From the NCBI RefSeq assembly GCF_002776525.5, contig NC_045443.1, positions 62,375,019 through 62,439,018 of the forward strand: a DNA stretch of 64,000 nt, written 5' to 3'. Below, piece after piece: positions 23,196-34,739 of the stretch. The position numbers and the translations under genes were made by a program. The DNA is from Piliocolobus tephrosceles. Its lineage: Eukaryota; Chordata; Mammalia; Primates; Cercopithecidae. Every line of letters starts with the position of its first letter. The stretch's first letter is position 1. The notes under the pieces are model-generated. The model made no database searches. It worked only from the letters and a program-made list of their open reading frames with translations, and was not told where the DNA came from.

Positions 23196-23234
23196 CACAC
23201 ATATACATACACACACACACACACACACATATAC
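23196..23234 (+). repeat. (CA)n microsatellite
   Basis: Interrupted CA/TA dinucleotide repeat with a pure CA core of about 10 units near 23211-23229. Confidence 0.93.
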
Positions 23235-23419
23235 ACAGTACAGGTGCTCAAAAATGATTATTGTTAATAGTCTCATCATAGATGTATACATGCAAATATT
23301 TAATAACAATATACAGGGAGACTAAAGGCTTTATTATAAGGTTAAAAGACTTTATCATAATATATACAAAAATGCCTTGTAAATAATAACATACTGTGCA
23401 AATGCAAGTTGATATTATC

Positions 23420-24385
23420 TAGTAGATGTTAGAAGATAAAGCATTAGAGCTTGGTTCAAAGTTGGTGCTAGACCTTTGTATTCATCTATCAAGAAGTGAT
23501 GGTTGAAGTTGTAAGAAGAGATAAAATCTACATGGAAATTTTGGAAAACTTGCATCTCCTACTGTGAGCTTGATAGCTTCTCAATATTTAAAAACTTTTC
23601 TGATGAAATCAGTGATGATATTAATGAGTATGGTTTTTTGATATCATGTTATGAAATGTTTCAACATACGAAAGATCTGTGTAACTCTGTGAACCAATAT
23701 TTTCCAAAGGAGCAGTGCAGGATGTTACAAAATCATGCAAGATTAGAAGGTCCATTCAAAATGCAAGATAGACCAGTGGGTTTTAATGTAGCAGTATGAG
23801 AAGTTCATTGATATGGTTTCAGACTACCATTTGTTGATCTTCGGTGTGATAACAAAGAATAAAACATACAATTATCTGAAAGGGTTATTAAAATACTCCT
23901 CCCCTTTCCAGCTACTTATTTGTATGAATCCAGATTTTCTTCACTTATGTACTTCAACGAAAACAACATATCACAACACATCGATTGCAGAAGCAGAGAT
24001 GAGAATTCAGTTGTTTTCTATTAAGCTAGATAATAAAAAGAGATTTGCAAAAATATAAAACTCTTTCCATTATACATATATTTTTATTTTTGGTAATATA
24101 GTTAATTTTCATTATAAATGTCATTTTTATAAATGTATTTATTTAAGCTTTCAGGTTAAAATAAAGTTTTACTATTTTAAGAATAGTCATTTTGTAGGTT
24201 ATTTTTTATTTGCTTTTAATGGAGTAAGCAAATAGTTAAAAAGTTTCTTAGTTGTAATTTTTAATAAGTAAATATTAATATTTATAATCATGTGAACAAA
24301 AGGTATTTGGAGTCCTTGATAATTTTGGGGAGTGTAAGGAATCCTGAGATCCAAAAGTTTAAGAATGGGTAACGCTAAAGATATA
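23420..24385 (+). mobile_element. Decayed hAT DNA transposon with transposase C-terminus
   Basis: A fossil of a hAT-family transposase gene and its 3' non-coding end. The frame at 23813-24058 ends in a stretch with TSTKTTYHN and AEAEMRIQL, matching the hATC dimerisation region of hAT transposases (the usual pattern is T-K-T-x-Y-R-N and A-D-M-R-I). The upstream half is broken by frameshifts and an internal deletion. The 3' part ends GAGTGTAAGGAATCCTGAG and CAAAAGTTTAAGAATGGG, typical of the element's terminal region. I would look first at the Tip100/Arthur/Zaphod and Charlie groups; the exact name was not determined. Not functional. Confidence 0.7.
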
Positions 24386-24419
24386 GAGATGAAAGAATAC
24401 AAATAGAAAGTCTTCCTTC

Positions 24420-24690
24420 ATACAACTTCTCTTTGGTTCCAAACTCCTGTATGTCCCTGCCACTCCCTCTCCTAAAGCTGGAATCATTTCTCTTTCCTCT
24501 GAAATTCCATAACACTTGATTTCTACCCCTGTTAACTCATTAAGCTTATGTCTTATGTTCCCACTTAAGCTAATATGTTTTTTAACAGCACAGACTATGT
24601 CTTACATCTTTGCATGTTCATCAGCACCTGATACATTGTTTTCCATGTAGTAGGAATTTATATAGGTGAATTGAGTAAGTTAAAAAAATT
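24420..24690 (+). repeat. L2 LINE 3' end
   Basis: CAGCACAGACTATGTCTTAC, ATCAGCACCTGATACATTG and GTAGGAATTTATATAGGTG follow the L2 terminal region. Confidence 0.6.
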
Positions 24691-24834
24691 ATCTCTTAAA
24701 GTCACTTGAAAGATCGACTAAACATTCTGAATAGCCAGGATTCTGTTGTTTCTTAAAACAAATACAATCACAAAAGGATCTCTGTTTAACAAAAGGAATG
24801 TCAAATTCTAGCCAATGAGCTATGGATTTCAAGC

Positions 24835-24930
24835 AGTAGCTAAATGATTGATCAGTTCACTCAACAAACACTAGTTGAGCATAAACTGCTAGGCACTGGG
24901 TTGATAAGAACAAAGATGTTTTTATAGAAC
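24835..24930 (-). repeat. L2 fragment, minus strand
   Basis: TTCACTCAACAAACACTAGT and GCTAGGCACTGGGTTGATAAG match the reverse L2 'tgtgccaggcactg' region. Confidence 0.5.
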
Positions 24931-25764
24931 TATATTATATAGATTAGTGGTTCCCATGATGAATTTTCTTCTGTTCATAATAACATTACAAAATAGCAAC
25001 AATGAAAATTCTCCCCCACAAAACTAAATATATTCTACTTAAAAGGATGTTTTTTATCTTGAGATCGCTTTCTTAGTTCTTGGTGTCAACATAATCTTTC
25101 TTTTCTGATATTATGGTGAGATTAGGATTTTGAGACTTTTTTTTGGTCATTATTTAACAAAACTCCAAACTGTTGGCTCCTACAGTTCTGGGTGTGGTGG
25201 AAGGGAGCATTTTACTAGCTTGTGAAAAACCACTGATGTGGACATTCCTCTGGCATTTATTGGGAAGGGATTCGACCTTTAGGTTTGACACTTTAAAACC
25301 ACTAGTACCATCAGCTCACTTATTCTGGAGCTAATTATCAGCTTTGTGAGTTCTCTAGAACTTTTTATTACTTTTTATACTTTTTATACCATCTTTTATA
25401 CCATCTCTTTTTGGAAGATTATTGTTCAACTACAGGGAAAAAAGTAAAAGGGAAAAAAGATAAACCTAAAACAAAACCCTAGCCGATTAACTTTAATCAA
25501 ATTTTTGGATGTTAGAATTCACGAGGGAGATGAAGAAGTAGAGATTTTTGACCAAAATAGGGCATTTAAATTATTTTTGGATTTCAAGTCAGGTTACATT
25601 TGCAACTTCCCACATCTTCATAGGAACTAATAATTGTATAATATATTTTAATTCAAATTATTACCTTTAAGCATTATTAGCAGTTGAGATGGCAGAGACA
25701 GCAGCATTGGAAATGATGATCCTGAACAATATAGTCATATCCTGAACATATAATCAGTCATTTT

Positions 25765-26290
25765 CGTAGTCTTTCACTCAATAAATGAATGACTGTTATG
25801 TGCCAGGTACTGGGATGCAGGGATGAAAGACACTGTCACTGTCGTTAAGGGGTTTATAATCTAGAAGAGGGAGAGATCTAAGCAAATCAGTACCCTGAAA
25901 ATTGTTATAGGGGGTATGATAGCATATTTGGTGCTATACTGGGGACTAGAATTGGAGGAGTTAGGAATGGTGGAGGTTGTAAGTGGTGGCAAAGATAGTA
26001 AGGATCTGGAATGAAGACATGGAGGTGGAAATAGGAAACAGCTGACCTATCAGGAAAATTACCACCATGTTAGTATGGCAGGAGTGTGGGGTGCGGTGGG
26101 TTGTAGAGGTATGGCAAGGGAAAAGGCTGAAGAGTTCAGCAGTAGCTGAATGTAGAACTTTAGATACTTTAGATACTTTGTTTAGGAATTTGGGCTTTAT
26201 CAGAAGGATTTACCAGAATGTGTTCTGGGGGTTGGGTGATAGGACAGAAAGGAGTTTTGTGTGATAAGAAACATTTCAGAGGCACCAACT
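25765..26290 (-). repeat. L2 LINE, minus strand
   Basis: CACTCAATAAATGAATGACT, TTATGTGCCAGGTACTGGGA and GGGTTTATAATCTAGAAGAG are in reverse L2 order, continuing to TTTGGGCTTTATCAGAAGG. The 65-residue frame inside is a shadow. Confidence 0.7.
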
Positions 26291-26651
26291 GAGACAAAGT
26301 TAAGCAGGCATATCTACTGAAGACTTCTCAGACCCTTTATATTGGTTAGCATTTCCACGACTATTTGACTACTAAACTTGTTTGAAGGGCTATCTTACGT
26401 TTCTCAGAACATGGTTTGGAGAACCCTGTGATATACAAGGGGGAATCATCAAAATGTTTTAAGCAGGAAATTATAGACAATTACGGAATCTAATTCTGTT
26501 CTTAACACATAATGTGATACTGCTCACTAGGCATTGTGCAGTCAGTATTTTTAAATGCCCACTATTTTCAAAATTATCTATCAGATATTTGGGGAGATTA
26601 GGAAGATTTGTGAGACATCTTGTCCGGCTTTTTAAAATGATATGTTGATTA

Positions 26652-26717
26652 GGTCGGGTATGGCGGCTCACGCCTGTAATCCCAGCACTTTGGGAGGCCG
26701 AAGTGAATGGATTATCT
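26652..26717 (+). repeat. Alu fragment: first ~66 bases only
   Basis: Starts GGTCGGGTATGGCGGCTCAC and stops after GGAGGCCGAAGTGAATGGAT. No second monomer and no A-tail remain, so the 3' part was lost after insertion, or the piece arrived by rearrangement. Confidence 0.85.
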
Positions 26718-27191
26718 GTAAATGCTGTTCCTCCATGTAGGTAATTGAATAAAAGGCAATGCAAAAGTGAGGAAGTTGAGAATAAACTTGGAGAATTACG
26801 GATTTTCTGGTGATCCTTACTCAATCCTGATTCCTACAGGGTGTTTAATGCTAAGTGTTTGCTTCTTTCTGGACTAGGATTGTTTCTGGTAATGGCCTTC
26901 ACTCAGACAGTTCAGGAAATACAAATGGTTAAAAGCTGCCAAATTGAAACTTCAATTTGGGGGTCTGAGAGTGGAAGTAGCTGTTAGTTTGTTTGGTCCT
27001 CAAAAGTACATTATCAGCATATTGAAGTTTTGGTAGATTAACATAGAGTTAGCTTTACAGATTCTAAAGGTATATCCAAGGAATTTAGAGAAAAAATTTG
27101 AAGGTGAAAGCAGTTGAAGTTGCATGTGGTGGAACTAGAAAGATCAAGTCTAGAAATCTGAGAATGTCAAGGGAGAGAATCTTCAAGTAAT

Positions 27192-27195
27192 AATC

Positions 27196-27226
<31 letters not shown>

Positions 27227-27486
27227 TTTGAGAAGGGTCTTTCTCTGTCACCCAGGCTGGAGTGCAGTGCACAATCTCAGCTCACTGCAATCTCTGCCTC
27301 CCAGGTTCAAGCAATTTTCCTGCCTCAGCCTCCTGAGTAGCTGGGATTACAGGCGCCCACCACCGTGCCTGGTTAATTTTTTGTACTTTTAGTTTCGCCA
27401 TGTTGGTCAGGTTGGTCTGGAACTCCCTGCCCGCCTCAGCCTCCCAGAGTGCTGGGATTACAGGCATAAGCCACCTTGCCTGGCCA
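27192..27486 (-). repeat. Alu, minus strand, internally deleted
   Basis: Inverted AluS-like copy with a 9-base target-site duplication TCAAGTAAT (27183-27191 and 27487-27495). Part of the CTGACCTC/TGATCC region before the left monomer is missing. Confidence 0.93.
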
Positions 27487-27594
27487 TCAAGTAATCTTGA
27501 ATTAAGTTTCCTTATTACATGTTTATCATGCTACCTAGTGGGGAAACATGGAATCAGAGTATCTAGAGTTGGTTGGTGCATCGTAAGGCCTTTC

Positions 27595-27870
27595 ATTGCC
27601 AGTTGTGTAGTGGTCAAGAGTACTGGCATTGGAGGTAAATGGCCTGAGTTCACATGTATCAATTAGATTACCCAATTACTCAAAGTCCCTGTCCCTTACT
27701 AAGTGTAAGACCTTAGGTCATTTACTTAATCTCCCTGTGCCTCAGTCTCTGTGTCTAAAAAAGGGAAAATGATAGTATATACCTCATTAGGTTGTGGGGA
27801 TTAAAAGGGCTAATAAATGCGAAATGCTTAGAGTAGTGCATGGCACATGCTGTGTGCACAGTCAACTGTT
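27595..27870 (+). repeat. MIR SINE, near full length
   Basis: GTAGTGGTCAAGAGTACTGG, the CCTCAGTCTCTGTGTC core, TACCTCATTAGGTTGTGGGG and GTGCATGGCACATGCTG appear in MIR order. One of the best preserved MIRs here. Confidence 0.88.
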
Positions 27871-28061
27871 ATCTTTAGGATTTCTCTGTTCTGTTGTTTT
27901 CATTAGAATAATTTACTGTGGAAATCTATCAAGTAGTGGTTTTCTGACCTAAATAGGGTTCTTTGGAGAATAGCTTGCTACCTCTAAGAAGGGGTGGATA
28001 TAAATGGACTGTTACAATTTTCTAATTAATGCAGTTAAAACTGTAGTAAATATTTGGCATA

Positions 28062-28260
28062 AATAATAATAGCTAACATTTCCTGAGCATATACTATGTC
28101 CCAGGAGTTGTTCCAAGCACTTTTTACCAATTAACTTATTTAATCATTATCTGATAAGTGAGGAAGCTGAGGCCCCGAGAGGGTAAGCAAGTTGTCCAAG
28201 GTCACTGAATTGGTTATGGGCATGACCAGCTTCAAACCCAGACAGTCTGTGTCCATGGGT
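28062..28260 (-). repeat. MIR SINE, minus strand
   Basis: TAATAGCTAACATTTCCTGA, GTGAGGAAGCTGAGGCCCCG and CAAGGTCACTGAATTGG follow the reverse MIR consensus. Confidence 0.87.
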
Positions 28261-28261
28261 C

Positions 28262-30144
28262 ACACACATCCATTGTGATATCCCATCTTTCATGCAAACA
28301 TATGTATTTTAGATCTGTTTGTTAAAGTGTTTTATTTTATTTACTGCAAACATTAATTAAGTGGAAAACATGCGCTAAAAATAATTTTGTTAAACCATTT
28401 CAGCATAAAAATATATGTTAGAGCCATATTAACTATGATTCTTTTGTTCTGTGGAAGTATAAGCATATTAGTTTGATGTAACCAAGGCATCCAGATGCAC
28501 ACATCCATTCTTTAGAACTGTTTTTCACTTTATGTCTCAGCTACATATTTTCAGAGTGGTTTACGAGTAATACCAATTTGCATGCATTTTACAAAGTTCA
28601 GTCCTTTTCTGCTATCTATGCAGGCGTTAAAATAATTCAGATAATATCAAATCCTAACCTATGAAATGCGTTCTTTTAGGATTAGAAAATAGAGAACAGT
28701 GTGACAAATTGTGCTTTTTGTATTCTTCAGTATAGAAAGACTAGACTGCTCTAAAAGCAGTCATTTTAGTTGCCCCACTTTGTTAGTGCTAATGTTGTTG
28801 TTTCTGGGTCTATTTTCAAAAAAACTGGGCAAAACTAATTTGCCACTAGATGGAGCCCTGGCTATTTGGGTAGAAATACAGGCAACACAGTCAGAATATT
28901 AAATCACACAGTCATATCATGCTGGAGGGCTCCCGGTATTTGTGGCCCTCAGTTTTTAATTGTAGAATGCATCTTTGTTCTTTCCCTGACCTGCAGAGTG
29001 ACATCACTGCCTCTCTTCCTGTGCGCTGGCTTTGACATAAGCCAGATGGCCACAGTGGTTGGTAGGCGCCCAGGCTGCCTGGTACAGGAGTTGATGAAAC
29101 AGAATAGGAAGACGTTTTATGGTCAGCTGTGGAAGCACAGTGAGACTGCAGCTTTGCTAAGTAATTACATTTACTGTGTGCACTTTATTCCTCACAGAGA
29201 AGGGTCACAAGGAAAAAATACATTTTTATTTATAGTGATGTGAGGTATAGACCTTTGATCTTTTATTAGTCGGTAGTCTGCTCCAAAGGAGTGCTCTCTT
29301 TTCCCTGCTCTGCAGTCACTCGTGAAAATGACATGTTTATTTATGTTTAATGGTTCTTTCGGGCTGTGCATTGTGATACTTACCTTCCTTTTCCCTCCCC
29401 TTTGTCTCCAGTTAGTAACACAAAAATGTTTTAGTCTTGTAGTGAGTTTAGTTTGGGGAAGTCAGAGTTCAGGCATGTTAATACAAGCAGATTTCTGTCA
29501 GATATACTCCAGAGTGATTTGGTAAAATATATTACTGTTTATTATATGTTTGTTCTTCAAGGAGGTCAGAAGAGTCCGGAACAGACTTTTTTTTGGGGTG
29601 GGGAGCAGGGGAAGTGGTCAGGAAATGAATAAGACATTAATTTTGTATTAATTTTTGGGCATTTAATGGTTAAAGTCACTTAAAATGCTAATTTGAAACA
29701 ACATATGTGAAGTTTATTAATCTAGTATTTTCCATTTCCATTTAAAGTTAATCTTTACCAATTGAAATATTGTACAAAACTTTTAAGAAAATCCTAAGAA
29801 TTGAACTTTTCTCTAAAGTTTAATATCTACACAATTTTTAGATTCTTCCACATAATTCATTTCCAAAGACGTTAAAAAACAATTTTACACTTTTAAAATG
29901 ACTAAATCATGAATATTATTCACAGAATTGACCTATAAGTTATAAATCATATAATTAAATGAAAATTCATATTTGCTGTGCTTTATTCAAACTTAACGCT
30001 GTTTTGAAAGTGTTAATTGTCCATAGGTTTTCTGGGTCTCTATTTCATAAAATGAAATTCTAACAAAATATGTCTCTTAATCTTATTATTTTATAGTCTT
30101 CTCCAGGGAGGGAGATTTGCCAGTAATTGCTGGAAGAAGGCAGC
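28262..30144. other. Intron 1, mostly unique; a G+C-richer patch at 28840-29200
   Basis: No gene or assignable repeat. The patch near 28840-29200 is richer in G+C than its surroundings and has a 125-residue open frame (28866-29243) without a recognised domain or convincing splice context. A CTCF-like site with one mismatch (CCACTAGATGGAGC) lies at 28843-28856. A candidate conserved non-coding element, not a gene. Confidence 0.35.
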
Positions 30145-30395
30145 ATGGTGTAAGGAAGGAACATGGCTTTGCAGTCAGATATAACAGGGTTTTCTAGTCC
30201 TTTTTCCACTGATTATTTGCTTTGTGCCCTTGGACTTTTGAGTCAAAGTTTCTTCACATATGTATTGGGGCATAAAACCTACCTCCTCGGTTTATTGTAA
30301 GAATTAAATGATATAACGTGTATATTAGGCTCCAGACAGTTCCTGTCACATGGTATGAACTCAGTAAATGCGAATTCCTTTCAACTGTTTTTAAA
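30145..30395 (+). repeat. MIR SINE, plus strand
   Basis: GGCTTTGCAGTCAGATATAAC, TACCTCCTCGGTTTATTGTAAG and ATGGTATGAACTCAGTAAATG are in MIR order. It ends about 270 bases before exon 2. Confidence 0.85.
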
Positions 30396-30717
30396 CTTCC
30401 TCTCTTTTCTCAATCTCTTGCAAACTGTGTTTACAGATTACACTGCTATCTTGTAGTGTGTATTTTATCTCTAAGATACAAATAAAGCTATATTGAAAGT
30501 AAGCTCACCGGCTGAAAAATAGGCATTTGAAATTTATTAGCAATATGTGCATGTATTCAGTTCCAGATAAAACTGTAACCATCAGTTGTGCAATTAATGT
30601 GTTTAATATTTGTGATGTTTTAATTTGTTTTTTTTTTTTTTTGTTTTTGTTTTTTCTCCTACTCAGCTCTTGCCCCTGTTCTTTGCTTCTCGTTTTGTTG
30701 GTGAAGATATCACAGTG

Positions 30718-30793
30718 ATGTCTGCATTCAACCTGCTGCATTTGGTGACAAAGAGCCAGCCAGTAGCCCTTCGAGCCTGTGGGCTTCCCTCAG
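30718..30793 (+). CDS. MSRB3: MSRB3 exon 2: start codon and mitochondrial targeting peptide of isoform B
   Basis: The exon begins at 30667, after a long T-rich tract and the acceptor CTCCTACTCAG; 30667-30717 is 5'UTR. The ATG at 30718 opens 25 codons, MSAFNLLHLV... to ...CGLPS, plus the first base of a split glycine codon. This is the N-terminus of MSRB3B as I know it: rich in hydrophobic and hydroxyl residues, with basic K12 and R19 and no acidic residue, as expected of a mitochondrial presequence. The phase (one leftover base, G) fits exon 3, which starts GG. The donor is CAG then GTTGCT, weak beyond the GT, which suits an alternatively used exon: isoform A joins its own first exon to exon 3 and omits this peptide. 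No frame break is seen. Confidence 0.95.
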
Positions 30794-31554
30794 GTTGCTG
30801 CTTGTTGTACTGTACATAGTGAAGGCACAGGGCCAACTGGGTGTTTCTGCTGCAGGAAATGATACACCATCATGCTTTGCTAAATTTCATTTTCTTTTAC
30901 TTGGGCCCTAATTTGAAGACGGAAATTGGTTATAAATCACCACTCTACTTTGAGTAACATTCATTTCCACAATCCTTGCAACCCTTGGAACATTGTCCAG
31001 TTTCCTTGCCCAGTGTATAATTGTCACTAATATTTCATGATATCTTCTTGTTCTTTAATGCACACTACACATCTGCAAATCATAACGTTCATAAGAGGCT
31101 GGCAGTCTGAGTAAGAAACTGCCCCAAATCACACAAAATAGGACATTCATCTTGTTAAAGGATAATGAAAATGCTTTTCATTCCACATGTGGTCGTTCCT
31201 TTAGGAAAAAATGAAAATGAGCAACGTTAACATAATTAAGTTACCAATTTATTGTAGTTAAAAAGAAAAAAAAGTTCTACTTAACAATGACCAAATAAAC
31301 AGAACTAATATAGCATGCATCAGTGGGTTCTTAAATTAGAACCACTACACTTTTTAACAGTGTGATTTTAAGAATTTAAATAAGTGAGGCATGAAAGTCC
31401 AAAATTTTATATGTGCCTGTATCATAAGCTTAGTATTTTAATTTTATTATGAAAACCGCAGTGGCTAAATATTTTACTTCTGTGAGTATGATTATCACTA
31501 TATTTTACATTTTTCCGTTAGTGTAAATATCTATCACTACATTGTATAGAGAAT
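30794..31554. other. Start of intron 2, no recognisable feature
   Basis: AT-rich intron sequence after the weak donor of exon 2. I see no stronger GTAAGT-type donor in the first 100 bases that would extend the exon; the frame closes at a stop codon at 30817-30819. Confidence 0.45.
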
Positions 31555-32245
31555 TTAATTCCAACTCATTAAATGTTAACTATGTGTGCCAGGCATTGTG
31601 TTAAGCAGTGAGGATACAGTGATAAATAAGGTAAAGCTGATTTTTTTCAACAAGTACAAGATGGAAATGGAACTGTGTGAGGACTGTCGAATCATATGTT
31701 GACCTGACTAGACTAGAGGCATTTATACTTGGTGTATTAAGGTAATTCAGAGGAGGTTGATCCTAGATCTAGTCTTTAGGAGAGGAAATGTTGGAAGGAA
31801 GGGAAGATCTCTGAAGTTTAAGGAGGGCTTTATGGAGGATATGGTGCTTGAGCTGAATCTCAGACTGGGAGCACAGTTAGCCTGGTTTCTAAGCAGGGTG
31901 GTGGGGAGGCTGTTTCTAACAAAAGGAGTAGCATGGGAAAACACAAAGGCCTGAAAGAGCAAGGCATGTTCAGAGAAATACAGTTATTCATATGGCTGGT
32001 TTGGATGTACAAGGGCAAATAGAAGAGGTAAGGAAGGAAAGGCAGCCAAATCGTGAAGCACTTTATATGATGTTCTAAGGAATTTAAGTCTTGGAGAGAT
32101 GAACAGGAATGACATGACTTCATTTGCATTTTACAAAGATTATTGATTTAGTATGGTAGGAGGTCAGAGCTGGTTTTTCAGATGTTTCTGTGAGAGAGGC
32201 TGGGATGGCAACCTGATTAGAAGGAGTAAGGTATTTGTCTTGCAG
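31555..32245 (-). repeat. L2 LINE, minus strand
   Basis: TTAACTATGTGTGCCAGGCA, TAAGCAGTGAGGATACAGTG, GGAGGGCTTTATGGAGGATA and CAAAGGCCTGAAAGAGCAAG are in reverse L2 order over nearly 700 bases. Short frames on both strands are shadows. Confidence 0.8.
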
Positions 32246-32904
32246 CCATATTTATATAGCAAATACACTTTTTTAAAAAGTAGATTTTCAGTCTGTTTGT
32301 GGTGACATGAGGGGCTAATGAAGCTTAATGTACAGAGGCCCCAATCACTCTTCTCAGTATGTCCCCTGGGCCCACATCCCCCTGCACTGCCACCGTAAAG
32401 AGTACTGGAGGAGTCTGAGGCTGTGAGGAGATGTGAAGTGCTGTGGCCATTACAATAGAGTTGAAAAGGAAGATTGTAATTGGGAGAGATTCAGACTGTA
32501 GAACTGACAAGGTTTGTCTGTGGAATTGTATATGACCTTGAGGGAGAACCTCAACCACTAGTTACTTGTGCTATGCAGAACCTTTTCAATGCTCTACGGT
32601 ACATGTCACAGGTGGACTATGGAGGTTATTTAGATGATACATAATGATGTTTTCCTCTGGAAAAAGCTCCAGTGTGTAAAAGTACCCAGCATAGTTCTTG
32701 TAATATGGGTTTGCCAAATATAGAGGAGGCTAAATGTTTATAGAAACCACATTAATTAACAGTATATTCTTCAATAAATGACAGTCATGGATTAAAGAGT
32801 TTCATAATGAGATTGTTTAATTGAAATATAAGTATCTTTAAATTTTGATGACAAAATGATTCAAAGATAAATTCAGCAAAGCTGATCATTTTTAAGAAGT
32901 TAAC

Positions 32905-33125
32905 CACTGTGGTACAGTGCTTAAGCACACTAATTCTGTCTGGGGTCAGACTGAGTTTAAAATCTGACTCTGCCACTGACTAGCTGTGTGCCTTAGCTTC
33001 CTTGTTTGTAAAATGGGGATAATAATACCACCAATCTGAAAGGGTTGCTGTGAGAATTAAATAGATTGGGATGTGAAAAGTGCTTAAACCTGTGGCCGGC
33101 ATTTAGTAAACACCATATATGTCTT
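32905..33125 (+). repeat. MIR SINE, near full length
   Basis: GTGGTACAGTGCTTAAGCAC, CTCTGCCACTGACTAGCTGT, TGTAAAATGGGGATAATAAT and GGGTTGCTGTGAGAATTAAA match MIR in order. Confidence 0.9.
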
Positions 33126-33964
33126 CACTATGTTCAATGTGGAAATTCATGTATCTATATTAATACAGATTTATGTTTTTCTAATACAACAGACTTTTCA
33201 AACTTTTAAACATGTCCTATGTTTCATTTAACTATTTTTTTACTTTCATGGGACTCACAGATACACTTTATGTTTGAGAAATAACCATCTTGATCTGTTG
33301 TTCTGATCTCTTTATTTTACTTATACACCCTGCTGAACCAGAATTCAAGTCCTATAAATATACAACAGATTTATTTTATTCTTACTACCCAGTACTGGTA
33401 AAAGCCAAAAGAAACTCGCATCTTTCTTATCTAGGGCTTGTAAACCCATTTTAATTTGAAAATTGAATTGGCTAGAATAGTATTCCATTAATTTCTTGAC
33501 CATTCAAGCACCACTAGTTTTTAAAGTGTTATGAAAGTCAGTCTTCCGGTGTCTACATATTTTATAACTTGGATTTAGCAAAATCTTTATCATCATCAAT
33601 TTCTCTAACAGGATTTTGCTCTTAGATATATAGAAATGTTGAAGAAGTTAACTTCGACAATAATGAAACAAACTGTTTAAATTTTGAAAAATAAAGATGA
33701 AATTGAAATGGGAATTCTAGTCCCTATTACTTTGTACAGGTAGGGAAGAGAAGAGGCCAAAACTGGAAATACAGGAAGTGAAGGTGAAAGTTTGAAGTCT
33801 TGCTTTAATATGCTGTTGCTGGTCAAAACCCATTACAACAGAAATCTCTGTAAATCAAAAAGATGTCTGTTCCCCAGCCAGTACCCTACTAATTCTGAGT
33901 ATTATTCAATATGAAATAATTCCAGAACTAAAATATAATTGGAGCAGGCTCTTAAAGTATGTAT
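33126..33964. other. Intron 2, no recognisable feature
   Basis: AT-rich. No gene or assignable repeat. Confidence 0.4.
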
Positions 33965-34110
33965 TAAAAGAACACTGGATTAGGAGTTAGAAAACTCTAA
34001 CCAAAGCTCTGTCCTTAACTTGCGTGACCTTGAACAAATCAATAAACTTCTCCTGATCACAGTCTCTTCATCTTTATGAGGAATTAGATAATATATTTAG
34101 TTCTTAAATT
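33965..34110 (+). repeat. MIR SINE, plus strand, diverged
   Basis: AGAACACTGGATTAGGAGTTAG, TTGCGTGACCTTGAACAAAT and CAGTCTCTTCATCTTTATGA follow MIR order. Confidence 0.7.
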
Positions 34111-34639
34111 CTGTGATTTTATTAACTGTCACTTGTTTTTACTTTTGACTTTAGGTTAATCAGATCTTAAAACTCAGTACTAATACTGGGAACTTACAGA
34201 GAAGTCTGCTGACTTGTGGTGGTAGGACAGTTTCCATGTTTGAACATTAGAATTTCTTGCCTCTTAATCAAGACTGAAGCATTATCTGAGGAGGAATCAG
34301 GAAGCACAATTTTATATATAGTTTTAATGCTAGATAAAAATTAAGTGTAATTGTAGCTTATACTAGATATCATGATAGCTTTCAGCCAAGTGAGGGTGAA
34401 ATAAATAAAATTTGTCTAAATAGTACTAATTAGAGCGATAAATTATACTTTTTTTCTACCATCATACATATAATTTGTTGTTGTGATTCTTTCTTGACGT
34501 TAGTGGCATATTTAATAGTTTCCATGAATTGAAGAGTTACATGGCTGTAGCTTATAAATATATCATAGTATACTAATGTAGCAATTAGAAGTCTTAGAGA
34601 TATTTTGCAAATGGTGTTAGAAAGTCATTGAGTATCATC

Positions 34640-34735
34640 TGTATAACTAGAACTCTATGAATCAGCGGCTTATGGCTCCAGAGCTTAACACAGTGCCTGG
34701 CACTTAATAAATATTTGTTAAATGAATCAGTAAAC
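34640..34735 (+). repeat. L2 3'-end fragment
   Basis: CACAGTGCCTGGCACTTAAT and AAATATTTGTTAAATGAATCAG are the standard L2 terminal words. Confidence 0.7.
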
Positions 34736-34739
34736 ATTT

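Noticed and set aside
23196..23234. CA tract as a possible CRISPR-like or regulatory array
   Set aside because: Simple dinucleotide microsatellite; there are no spacers.
30794..30819. Read-through of exon 2 as a short protein ending at 30819
   Set aside because: The frame simply continues into the intron for a few codons; the phase and sequence match to exon 3 show splicing at 30793, although intron retention could make this short form.
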